A stretch of DNA of 64,000 bases from GCA-2861595 sp035536185 (GTDB lineage Bacteria; Actinomycetota; Acidimicrobiia; Acidimicrobiales; GCA-2861595). The stretch spans positions 25,033 through 89,032 of the forward strand of contig DATLOM010000026.1 of assembly GCA_035536185.1 (NCBI GenBank), in the 5' to 3' direction. The notes under the pieces are model-generated. The model was not told where the DNA came from. It saw only the letters and a program-made list of their open reading frames with translations, and ran no database searches. Below, piece after piece: positions 37,759 through 45,457 of this stretch; position 1 is the stretch's first letter, and every line of letters starts with the position of its first letter. The position numbers were made by a program, and so were the translations under genes.

Positions 37759-40700
37759 ATGCCCGACGCCCAGCGGCCGGCCGGATCGTTCGGTACCAAT
37801 GACTGGCTCGTCGAGGAGATGTACGAGCAGTACCGCCACGACCCCTCCTCGGTGAGCGAGAGCTGGCGGGAGTTCTTCACCGACTACCGGTCGGACGGCA
37901 AGGACCGCAGCGGAAACGGGCCCACGGCAACGGCGACAGCGACGGGGACACCGGCGGCGTCCCCCTCGGCAACGGCACCCGCCACCGCCGCGCCCACCAA
38001 GGCGCCGGCCGCGCCCAGAGCCCAGGCCAAGGGCCAACCCCTCACAGGTGCCGCCGCCCGGACGGCCACCAACATGGAGGCCAGCCTGGCCATCCCCACC
38101 GCCACCAGCGCCCGGGCCGTCCCAGCCCGCCTGCTGGAGGTCAACCGCAAGATCCTCAACAACCACCTTTCCCGTACCCGCACGGGCAGGGTCTCCTTCA
38201 CCCACCTCATCGGCTACGCCGTCCTCAAGGCGCTGGAGGAGGTGCCGGTGATGAACAGCGCCTACGTGGCCGGCGAGGGCGGCAAGCCGGCCGTGGTGCG
38301 CCACGAGCACGTGGGCCTGGGACTGGCCGTCGACACCACCAAGCCCGACGGCTCGCACACCCTGCTGGTGCCGTGCATCAAGGAGGCCGACACCCTCGAC
38401 TTCCGCCGCTTCTGGATCGGCTACGAGGACCTGATCCGCAAGGTCCGCTCCAACAAGCTGACGCCCGACGACTTCGCCGGCGTCACCATCATCCTCACCA
38501 ACCCCGGCACCATCGGCACCGTCCACTCGGTGCCACGGGTCATGCCCGGCCAGGGCGCCATCGTCGGCGTGGGCGCCATCGACTACCCGGCCGAGTACCA
38601 GGCCGCCGACCCCAGCAAGCTGGCCGACCTCGGTATCAGCAAGGTCATCACCCTCACCTCCACCTACGACCACCGCATCATCCAGGGGGCTGAGTCGGGC
38701 ATGTTCCTCAAGCAGGTCCACGCCCTGCTGCTCGGCGAGGACCGCTTCTACGACGACGTCTTCCGGTCCATGGCCGTGCCCTACGAGCCAGCCCGCTGGA
38801 AGCGCGACGTCAACCCCGTGGACCAGGAACGGTCGCACCTCACCAAGCAGATGCAGGTGCTGCGCCTCACCAACATGTACCGGGTCCGTGGCCACCTCAT
38901 CGCCGATCTCGACCCGCTGGCGGCCAAGGAGCCCCACACCCATCCCGAGCTGGACCCCGCCACCTACGGCCTCACCATCTGGGACCTGGAGCGGGAGTTC
39001 CTCACCAACAACCTGGCCGGGCAGGACATCCGGACGCTGGGCGACATCCTTGGCATCCTCCGGGACGCCTACTGCCGCACCGTCGGCGTCGAGTACATGC
39101 ACATCCAGGAACCAGACCAGAAGCGCTGGATCCAGGAGCACGTGGAGGGCGTGAACACCGACCTGGCCCCCGAGGAGCAGCGCCACATCCTCGGCCGGCT
39201 CAACGCCGCGGAGGCCTTCGAGAAGTTCCTCCACACCAAGTACGTGGGCCAGAAGCGGTTCGGGCTGGAAGGCGGCGAGTCGGCCATCCCGTTGATCGAC
39301 ACGGTTTTCGACGAGGCGGCCAAGGCCGGCTTGTCCGAGGTGGTCCTGGGTGTCACCCACCGGGGCCGGCTCAACATCCTGGCCAACATCGTCGGCAAGT
39401 CCTACGGCGAGCTGTTCCGTGAGTTCGAGGGCGACATCGACCCCGACACCGTTCAGGGCAGCGGCGACGTGAAGTACCACAAGGGCGCCGTGGGCAAGTT
39501 CGTGGGCGCCTCCGGCCAGGAGATCCATGTGACGATGGCTTCCAACCCCTCGCACCTCGAGTCGGTGGGCCCGGTGGTCGAAGGCATGGCGCGGGCCCGC
39601 CAGGACCAGCTCGACCAGGAGGGCGACCATCCTGTCCTGCCCGTGCTAGTGCACGGCGACGCCGCTTTCGCCGGCCAGGGCGTCGTGGCCGAGACGCTCA
39701 ACCTCTCGGCCCTGCGCGGCTACCGCACCGGGGGCACCGTCCATCTGGTCATCAACAACCAGCTGGGCTTCACCACCACGCCGGAGTCGGCCCGCTCGTC
39801 GGTGTACGCCACCGATGTGGCCAAGATGGTCCAGGCGCCCGTCTTCCACGTCAACGGCGACGACCCCGAGGCCTGCGTGCGGGTGGCCCGCATCGCCTTC
39901 GCCTTCCGCCAGGCGTTCCAGAAGGACGTCGTCATCGACATGGTCTGCTACCGGCGCTTCGGCCACAACGAGGGGGACGAGCCCGGCTACACCCAGCCCC
40001 AGATGTACGAGCGCATCGACCGGCGCCGTTCGGCGCGCAAGCTCTACACCGAGGCCCTGGTCAAGCGGGCCGACATCACGTTGGACGAAGCCGAGAAGGC
40101 GCTGGACGACTTCTCGGCCCGGCTCCAGACGGCGCTCGACGAGACGCGCTCCTCGGCCCCGCCCAAGCCCACCGTGCTCGTGAACGCCCCGCCGGTAGTG
40201 GTGGTCCCCTCGCCGGAGACGGGTGTTGCTCGGGAGGTACTCGACCGCATCACCGCGGCCCTGCAGGAGATCCCTGAAGGCTTCACCGTCCACCCCAAGC
40301 TGGCGCGCCAGCTCGACGCCCGGGCCCAGCTGTACGCCGAGGGCGAGGTGGACTGGTCCCTGGCCGAGGCGCTGGCTTTCGGCTCGCTCCTGCTCGAGGG
40401 TTCCGACGTGCGCCTCGCCGGCCAGGACACCCGCCGGGGCACGTTCTCCCAGCGCCACGCCGTCGTCGTCGACTACCGCACCGGCACCGAACATGTCCCC
40501 CTCACGTCGCTGGCGCCGGCCGGGCAGCAGGGCAGGTTCTTCATCTACGACTCGCTGCTCTCCGAGTACGCCGCCCTCGGCTTCGAGTACGGTTATTCCG
40601 TCGCCCACAAGGACGCTTTGGTGGCGTGGGAGGCCCAGTTCGGCGACTTCGCCAACGGGGCCCAGGTCATCATCGACAACTTCGTGGTGGCCGCCGAGGA

Positions 40701-41388
40701 CAAGTGGGGCCAGACCTCGGGCCTGGTGATGCTGCTGCCCCACGGCTACGAGGGCCAGGGCCCCGAGCACTCCTCGGCCCGGATGGAGCGCTTCCTCACC
40801 CTCTCGGCCGAGGACAACATCCAGGTCGTCAACGCCACCACGGCGGCGCAGTACTTCCACCTCCTGCGCCGCCAGGTCCGCCGCCACCGGCGAAAGCCCC
40901 TGGTGGTCTTCACTCCCAAGTCGCTCCTGCGGGCCCGCCAGTCCCGCTCCCGCCTGGAGGAGCTCACCGGTGGCCGGTTCATAGAGGTGCTGGACGACCC
41001 GTCGGTACCCGACGCCGCCGCCGGCGGCGTGGAGCGGGTGATCATGGCCACCGGCAAGGTCGCCTACGACGCCATGGCCCGCCGCGACGAGGTGTCGGCG
41101 CCGGCAGCCGTCGTCCGCGTCGAGCAGCTCTACCCCTGGCCGGCCCAGCAGGTGGCCGCCATTCTCGGCCGCTACCCGCAGGCCACCGAGGTGGTTTGGC
41201 TGCAGGAGGAACCGGAGAACATGGGCGCCTGGGGCTTCGTCCGCAGCCGCCTGCTCCCGCTGCTCCGGGAGGACGACGAGCTGCGGTCGGTGACCCGCAT
41301 CGAGTCGGGAAGTCCGGCTTCGGGCAGCGCCACCCTCCACCAGCTCGAGCAGAAGGACCTCCTCAACCGCGCCTTTGCCGGCCTCTGA
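37759..41388 (+). CDS. kgd: Multifunctional 2-oxoglutarate decarboxylase/dehydrogenase E1-E2 (Kgd/SucA)
   Basis: This 1209-residue actinobacterial-type enzyme combines an E2-like acyltransferase domain with a thiamine-diphosphate E1 domain. The N-terminus (DWLVEEMYEQYRHDPSSVSE) is the E1 docking segment, followed by an Ala/Pro/Thr-rich linker (about 50-105). The E2-like domain (about 105-335) ends with the active-site motif STYDHRIIQGAESG (His near 306). The E1 domain (about 365-1209) includes VLGVTHRGRLN, ASNPSHLESVGPVVEG and the diphosphate motif VNGDDPEACVRVARIAFAF near 700. It acts at the 2-oxoglutarate step of the TCA cycle. It lacks a lipoyl domain, as expected for this type. Confidence 0.97.
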   Translation: MPDAQRPAGSFGTNDWLVEEMYEQYRHDPSSVSESWREFFTDYRSDGKDRSGNGPTATATATGTPAASPSATAPATAAPTKAPAAPRAQAKGQPLTGAAARTATNMEASLAIPTATSARAVPARLLEVNRKILNNHLSRTRTGRVSFTHLIGYAVLKALEEVPVMNSAYVAGEGGKPAVVRHEHVGLGLAVDTTKPDGSHTLLVPCIKEADTLDFRRFWIGYEDLIRKVRSNKLTPDDFAGVTIILTNPGTIGTVHSVPRVMPGQGAIVGVGAIDYPAEYQAADPSKLADLGISKVITLTSTYDHRIIQGAESGMFLKQVHALLLGEDRFYDDVFRSMAVPYEPARWKRDVNPVDQERSHLTKQMQVLRLTNMYRVRGHLIADLDPLAAKEPHTHPELDPATYGLTIWDLEREFLTNNLAGQDIRTLGDILGILRDAYCRTVGVEYMHIQEPDQKRWIQEHVEGVNTDLAPEEQRHILGRLNAAEAFEKFLHTKYVGQKRFGLEGGESAIPLIDTVFDEAAKAGLSEVVLGVTHRGRLNILANIVGKSYGELFREFEGDIDPDTVQGSGDVKYHKGAVGKFVGASGQEIHVTMASNPSHLESVGPVVEGMARARQDQLDQEGDHPVLPVLVHGDAAFAGQGVVAETLNLSALRGYRTGGTVHLVINNQLGFTTTPESARSSVYATDVAKMVQAPVFHVNGDDPEACVRVARIAFAFRQAFQKDVVIDMVCYRRFGHNEGDEPGYTQPQMYERIDRRRSARKLYTEALVKRADITLDEAEKALDDFSARLQTALDETRSSAPPKPTVLVNAPPVVVVPSPETGVAREVLDRITAALQEIPEGFTVHPKLARQLDARAQLYAEGEVDWSLAEALAFGSLLLEGSDVRLAGQDTRRGTFSQRHAVVVDYRTGTEHVPLTSLAPAGQQGRFFIYDSLLSEYAALGFEYGYSVAHKDALVAWEAQFGDFANGAQVIIDNFVVAAEDKWGQTSGLVMLLPHGYEGQGPEHSSARMERFLTLSAEDNIQVVNATTAAQYFHLLRRQVRRHRRKPLVVFTPKSLLRARQSRSRLEELTGGRFIEVLDDPSVPDAAAGGVERVIMATGKVAYDAMARRDEVSAPAAVVRVEQLYPWPAQQVAAILGRYPQATEVVWLQEEPENMGAWGFVRSRLLPLLREDDELRSVTRIESGSPASGSATLHQLEQKDLLNRAFAGL

Positions 41389-41402
41389 CCATCCCGCTTT
41401 GA

Positions 41403-41452
41403 GCGTTTCGAGGACATAGCGGGCCGAAAGGCACCCTGCGCACTCGAAACGC
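41403..41452. repeat. Inverted repeat, family A, copy 3
   Basis: Outer arms GCGTTTCGAG and CTCGAAACGC pair; the inside contains GGACATAGCGGGCCGAAAGG, like the family A core. It starts 15 nt after the kgd stop, so it may end that transcript. Confidence 0.75.
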
Positions 41453-41491
41453 GACCGCCATCCCCCTGGGCTCGCAGGCGCTTCCCCTACC

Positions 41492-43192
41492 ATGGCCGCA
41501 CCCGTGTTCGCCCGCCACGTCGTCGTCGACGGCTCAAACATCGCCACCGAGGGCCGCTCGATGCCCAGCCTGGCGCAGCTCGACGAGGCTGTGCGTGAGT
41601 ACCGGCGCGAGTTCCCCGACGACACCATCGTGGTGGTGGTGGACGCCACCTTCGGCCACCGCATCGACGAGGCGGAGCGGGCCACGTTCGACGAGGCCGT
41701 CGCCCACAACGAGATCGTGTCGCCGCCTGCCGGCGCCATCGGCCGGGGCGACGCCTTCCTGCTACGCATCGCCGAGAAGGTGGGCGCGACGGTGCTGTCC
41801 AACGACTCGTTCCAGGAGTTCCACGGCGAGTACGAGTGGCTGTTCACCAACGGCCGGCTGATCGGCGGAAAGCCGGTTCCGGGTGTGGGCTGGATCTTCA
41901 CGCCCCGTACGCCGGTACGTGGTCCCCGCAGCCGGGACGCCGTTCGCAGCGCCAAGCGGGACCGAGGCGGGCGCAAGCCGCTTCCCGAGGAGCAGCAGGA
42001 GAAGGTCCAGAAGGCCATCGCCGTGGCCACCGAGGAGGTGGTCGAGCCCGACTCTCCGTCGGCCAAGCGCCGGCGCCGGCGCCGCGGCAGCCCGCCTCCG
42101 GCCGAGCCGGTCAACGAGCCGCTGGCCTTCATCGAGCTGGTGGCCAACTACCCGCTCGGCAGCGAGATCGAGGGCGAGGTCGACACCTTCTCCTCCCATG
42201 GCGCCTTCGTCAACGCCGGCGGCGCCCGTTGCTACATCCCGCTGTCGGCGCTGGGCGACCCGCCGCCGCGAGCGGCCAAGGACGTCCTGCGCAAGGGCGA
42301 GATGCGCACGTTCGTGGTCCAGGCGCTCGACCCACCCCGCCGCGGGGTCGAGCTGGCGCTTCCCGAGTTCGCCCGGGTGTCGGGCTCGCCCTCGCCGGAG
42401 ACGGTGGAGGAGGAGATCCGCACCAGCGAGGCTGCTTCGTCGAAGGAGGGTTCCCGGTCCCGCGGGCGGGGGAGGGGCGGCGGCCGCCGGCGGGAGGCGC
42501 CGGCCCAGGACCCCGCCTCGACGATCGAACCGGCAGTCGCCGAACTCGCCGGCGTGGGCGCCGCCCCGCCCCAGCCCCCCACGGAGCCCGCTCCGGATGT
42601 AGCCGCCGCGGTGGCCGATCCTCTCGCCGCCGACGAAGGCGCGCCGGCCCGGGCTGCCCGCAAGCGCGCCGCGGCAAAGGCGGCAGCCCCGCCGGCGAAG
42701 GCCCGCCCGGCGCGGAAGGCTGCAGCGGTAGCCGATCTCCCGGAGCCGGCGGACCTGCCGGCGCCGGCGCTGGTCGCGGCCGAGGTGTCCCCGGCGGCCC
42801 CGGCCCCGGCGAAGACGACCCGTAAGAAGGCTGGCTCTAGGCCATTGGCCCCGGTCATGGCCGAGGCGCTCCCGCCGGCCCCCGCCCCGGCCAAGGCGTC
42901 CCGCAAGAAGGCTGCGACCAGGCCGTCGGTCCCGCCAAAGGACGAGTTGCCCGCCCCCGTACCGGCCGAGCCGGTGATGTCGGCACCGGGCAGAAAGCGG
43001 GCCCCGGCCAAGGTGGCGAAGGCGACCAAGGTGCCGGCGGCCGAAACGGCCCCCCCTGCCAAGGGCGCGGCAGCCAAGAAGTCACCGGCGGCGAAAAAGG
43101 CGGCGAAGAAGGCAGCGGCGAAGAAGGCTCCGGCCGCCAACAAGGCGCCGGCCGCCCAGAGGGCGACGAAAGCCAGGGGCCCGCTGGAATAG
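41492..43192 (+). CDS. NYN (Zc3h12a-like) ribonuclease domain fused to an S1 domain and an H1-like basic tail
   Basis: Residues about 1-140 form a Zc3h12a-like NYN/PIN nuclease domain: VVVDGSNIATEG (first acidic residue), TIVVVVDATFGHRID (second) and GRGDAFLLRIAEKVGATVLS (third), then NDSFQEF. Residues about 205-285 are an S1 RNA-binding fold: GSEIEGEVDTFSSHGAFVNA and CYIPLSALGDPP. The rest is low complexity, Ala/Pro-rich, ending in Lys/Ala repeats (AAKKSPAAKKAAKKAAAKK) like histone H1-type tails of actinobacterial nucleic-acid-binding proteins. I infer an RNA-processing endonuclease held on RNA or nucleoid. No Shine-Dalgarno is seen. Confidence 0.82.
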   Translation: MAAPVFARHVVVDGSNIATEGRSMPSLAQLDEAVREYRREFPDDTIVVVVDATFGHRIDEAERATFDEAVAHNEIVSPPAGAIGRGDAFLLRIAEKVGATVLSNDSFQEFHGEYEWLFTNGRLIGGKPVPGVGWIFTPRTPVRGPRSRDAVRSAKRDRGGRKPLPEEQQEKVQKAIAVATEEVVEPDSPSAKRRRRRRGSPPPAEPVNEPLAFIELVANYPLGSEIEGEVDTFSSHGAFVNAGGARCYIPLSALGDPPPRAAKDVLRKGEMRTFVVQALDPPRRGVELALPEFARVSGSPSPETVEEEIRTSEAASSKEGSRSRGRGRGGGRRREAPAQDPASTIEPAVAELAGVGAAPPQPPTEPAPDVAAAVADPLAADEGAPARAARKRAAAKAAAPPAKARPARKAAAVADLPEPADLPAPALVAAEVSPAAPAPAKTTRKKAGSRPLAPVMAEALPPAPAPAKASRKKAATRPSVPPKDELPAPVPAEPVMSAPGRKRAPAKVAKATKVPAAETAPPAKGAAAKKSPAAKKAAKKAAAKKAPAANKAPAAQRATKARGPLE

Positions 43193-43281
43193 CGCGCAAA
43201 GGAATGGGCTTCGTCCCGGCCGGCCCAAGGAGCGCCGCCAGATGGTGGGGCTAGGCCGGTGGGGATGGCGGCAGCGGCCTC

Positions 43282-43325
43282 TGTGAGCAAAAAACGGTGT
43301 ATAGCAACGGTTTTTGCACACAAAG
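43282..43325. repeat. Inverted repeat, family B, copy 1
   Basis: Arms TGTGAGCAAAAAACGGT and AACGGTTTTTGCACACA pair imperfectly around GTATAGC. It lies downstream of the NYN-S1 gene. A second copy is at 51743. Confidence 0.8.
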
Positions 43326-43374
43326 CGTTGACTAGGCGCTGTGGGCCGGTGCCGACCCCCGGAGCCGCGCGAGG

Positions 43375-43610
43375 CTAGGCGCGGGTGAGCTTCTTGCGCG
43401 CGTACATGGCGGAATCGCGGAGCAGGGACTCCAGGTCGTGACCGAGGCTGTCGTTGACCGCCTTGAACCCGTCCAGGTCGAGGAAGAGCAGCGCCACCTT
43501 TGAGCCTTCACGCGGGAACGGGCGAGAGCCAGGCCGAGCCGGTCCATGATCACGACCCGGTTGGGCAGGCCGGTGAGGATGTGAACGAAATCGCCGGCGA
43601 AGGTTCCCGC
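43375..43610 (-). pseudogene. Decayed GGDEF (diguanylate cyclase) gene fragment
   Basis: Two frames together spell a GGDEF domain start. One frame (from about 43580) reads ILTGLPNRVVIMDRLGLALA, and after a one-base frameshift near 43520 the next frame reads REGSKVALLFLDLDGFKAVN and DSLGHD. The text then jumps to DSAMYARKKL, which matches the end of GGDEF domains, so the catalytic GG(D/E)EF core has been deleted. The fragment is therefore a frameshifted and internally deleted pseudogene. It lies directly after the FrnE-like gene. Confidence 0.75.
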
Positions 43611-43612
43611 CC

Positions 43613-44227
43613 CTAGGACCCCGTGCTCCCGGCGATGGACTCCACCACGGAGCGGTAGTGCTCGCGCGGCAAGACGCCCGGCACGAGGGTCTGGCCGCCG
43701 ATGAGCCAGGCCGGTGTGCCGTCGATGCCGATCTCGGCAGCAACGATCATCGACGAGTCGACTCCCTCGGACACCTCGCCGGCGTCCACCGCCCTGCGCA
43801 CCTCCGCCGGATCGGCACCGGCCGCGGCCACCAGGCCGTCGAGCACGTCCTGGTCACCCAGGAACAGCCCGTGCACGAAGTGGGCGTCGAACAGCGAGCG
43901 GTCGAGGACCGGGAAGGCCTCCGGCACCTCGTTTCGGACATAGGCCGCCGTCTCCAGGGCCCGGCGGGTGTTGGGGATCCGCTTCGGGCGCCGGAAAGGA
44001 AGGCCAACGGCCTCGCACTCCGCCTCCACCCTCGAGTAGATCGCCTCGCCGGTGGCCGGACCACTCCGCCAGCGCTCCTCGAAGGTGAGCCCGGTGGTCG
44101 GGAAGTCGGGGTGGATCTCGAACGGGAAAGGGGTCACCTGTACTCCCAACTCCGTGAGCAGGGCCGACCGATCCAGGCCGACGTAGCACCAGGGTCAGAG
44201 GTAGTCGTTCCAGACGATGGCCTCCAT
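43613..44227 (-). CDS. FrnE/DsbA-family thiol oxidoreductase with in-frame TGA (candidate selenoprotein)
   Basis: From ATG 44227 the frame reads MEAIVWNDYL-[TGA]-PWCYVG, then continues intact for about 190 residues to 43613. The TGA (44197-44195) stands where this family has the first Cys of the CPWC active site, giving UPWC if read as selenocysteine. The rest of the protein is well preserved, including the cis-Pro loop GTPAWLIGGQTLVPG. A start after the TGA would remove the active site. A TAGATT hexamer lies 8 nt before ATG 44227, which supports that start. A 7-bp hairpin with G in its loop lies 19 nt after the TGA. Alternatives are a nonsense mutation (a pseudogene is next door) or a sequencing error. 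The expected role is disulfide exchange or redox defence; no signal peptide is visible. Confidence 0.7.
44163..44182 (-). promoter_or_regulatory. Candidate bacterial SECIS hairpin
   Basis: In the mRNA, GUCGGCC pairs with GGUCGGC (7 bp with two G-U pairs) around the loop UGGAUC. The loop begins 19 nt after the UGA and has G at its second position. From memory, described bSECIS elements have a UGA-to-loop spacing of about 16-37 nt and a G in the first two loop positions. Pairing was done by hand. Confidence 0.5.
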
Positions 44228-44235
44228 GCAGGGCG

Positions 44236-44241
44236 AATCTA
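44236..44241 (-). promoter_or_regulatory. Leaderless -10 (TAGATT) for the FrnE-like gene
   Basis: The hexamer is 8 nt before ATG 44227. It overlaps the -10 of the divergent xthA gene. Confidence 0.5.
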
Positions 44242-44245
44242 GGGT
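44240..44245 (+). promoter_or_regulatory. Leaderless -10 (TAGGGT) for xthA
   Basis: The hexamer is 9 nt before ATG 44255. It shares two bases with the opposing TAGATT, so the two promoters probably compete. Confidence 0.5.
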
Positions 44246-44254
44246 GGGTGGCGC

Positions 44255-45028
44255 ATGCGCATCGCCACCTGGAACGTCAACTCACTCAAGGTTCGGATGA
44301 CGAGGGTGGAGGAGTGGCTCGCCTACGCCCGCCCCGACATCCTGTGCCTGCAGGAGACCAAGCTGGCCGACGCCGCCTTTCCGGCGCTGGCCTTCGAGGC
44401 CCTCGGCTACCAGAGCGCCCATCACGGGCGGGGCCAGTGGAACGGGGTAGCCATCCTCAGCCGGGTGGGCATCGAGGACGTGGTCGACGGGTTCTGCGAG
44501 GGGCTGGAGGCCGATACCGACACCCGCCTCATCTCGGCCACCTGCGGAGGGGTCCGGGTGTCCAGCGTCTACGTCCCCAACGGCCGCAGCGTGGGCAGCG
44601 ACCACTACCGCTACAAGCTCTCGTGGCTCGAGCGCCTGCGCCGCCACCTGGAGAACACGGCCGACCCTGCCGAACCGGTGGCGGTGTGCGGGGACTTCAA
44701 CGTCGCGCCCGAGGACCGCGACGTGTGGGACGTCCGAAAGTTCGCCGGGTCTACCCACGTGAGCCAGCCCGAGCGGGATGCCGTCGAGCACGTAAAGGAA
44801 TGGGGCCTGGTCGACGCCTTCCGGCTCCGCCGTGACGAGGATCGCCTGTTCACCTACTGGGATTACCGCGCCGGCGACTTCCACATGCACCGGGGGATGC
44901 GCATCGACCTGATCCTGGTGAGCAAGCCCCTGGCCGACCGGGTCGAGTTCGTGCTGATAGACCGCTTCGCCCGCAAGGGGAAGCTGCCATCGGACCACGC
45001 GCCGATGCTGGTCGACCTGGCCGACTGA
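44255..45028 (+). CDS. xthA: Exodeoxyribonuclease III (AP endonuclease)
   Basis: This 257-residue Mg2+-dependent 3'-exonuclease and AP endonuclease works in base-excision repair. It has the expected motifs: MRIATWNVNSLKVR, ILCLQETKLAD (metal Glu), VSSVYVPNGRS (catalytic Tyr), CGDFNVAPEDRDVWD (Asp-Asn) and C-terminal LPSDHAPMLVDL (catalytic Asp-His). Length is normal. It is divergent from the FrnE-like gene with only 27 bp between the start codons. Confidence 0.96.
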   Translation: MRIATWNVNSLKVRMTRVEEWLAYARPDILCLQETKLADAAFPALAFEALGYQSAHHGRGQWNGVAILSRVGIEDVVDGFCEGLEADTDTRLISATCGGVRVSSVYVPNGRSVGSDHYRYKLSWLERLRRHLENTADPAEPVAVCGDFNVAPEDRDVWDVRKFAGSTHVSQPERDAVEHVKEWGLVDAFRLRRDEDRLFTYWDYRAGDFHMHRGMRIDLILVSKPLADRVEFVLIDRFARKGKLPSDHAPMLVDLAD

Positions 45029-45094
45029 CCGGCCGAAATCCGTTCCGGCCGCGAGAACCCGCGCCGGGGCGAGAGCTCTTGCTGCGAGAACCGG

Positions 45095-45391
45095 CTAGCG
45101 CAGCTCGGCGCGCAACTTGTCCAGGCCCGAGCCGAGGACCTGGCGCAGCTCGGCCCGGGACAGCCCCGTGTCGGCGTGGAGCTGCTTCATGTTCCGGGCG
45201 GGTTGGCCCTCCAGGCCGTAGTGGGTGGTTATGACGCGCCGCTCCATGGGGTCGAGTTGCTCGAACAGGTGCGGGGAGGGAGCGCGCAGACAGAGCAGGT
45301 CCTCGTCGAGATCAGCGCTCGGGTCCGTGAGCTCCGGTCCGGAGTCGGGGTACGGCCACCCGTCCTCCGCTGGCCACAGGAAGGTACGCAT
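45095..45391 (-). CDS. Sigma-70 region-4-like DNA-binding protein
   Basis: The 98-residue product ends with LFEQLDPMERRVITTHYGLE and LSRAELRQVLGSGLDKLRAEL, closely similar in pattern to sigma region 4.2 (recognition helix-turn-helix). It lacks regions 2 and 3, so it cannot be a complete sigma factor and may be a regulator or anti-sigma partner. ATG 45391 is chosen because an AAGGGG lies just upstream; a longer start at 45448 is possible. It lies just after the UvrD-like gene on the same strand and may share its transcript. Confidence 0.75.
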   Translation of the reverse strand: MRTFLWPAEDGWPYPDSGPELTDPSADLDEDLLCLRAPSPHLFEQLDPMERRVITTHYGLEGQPARNMKQLHADTGLSRAELRQVLGSGLDKLRAELR

Positions 45392-45457
45392 GTCCCCTTT
45401 GTCGCGCCGATCGGCGACGCCGTCAAGGACTAAATGAAGAACCATCACCGCGGGCCA

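Noticed and set aside
39646..42147. Long minus-strand frame across kgd and the NYN-S1 gene
   Set aside because: Same reason: the plus strand has unmistakable Kgd and NYN/S1 motifs and the reverse frame has none.
43613..44149. FrnE-like gene beginning at 44149 after the TGA
   Set aside because: This start would remove the whole active site and has no ribosome-binding or leaderless signal; ATG 44227 is better supported.
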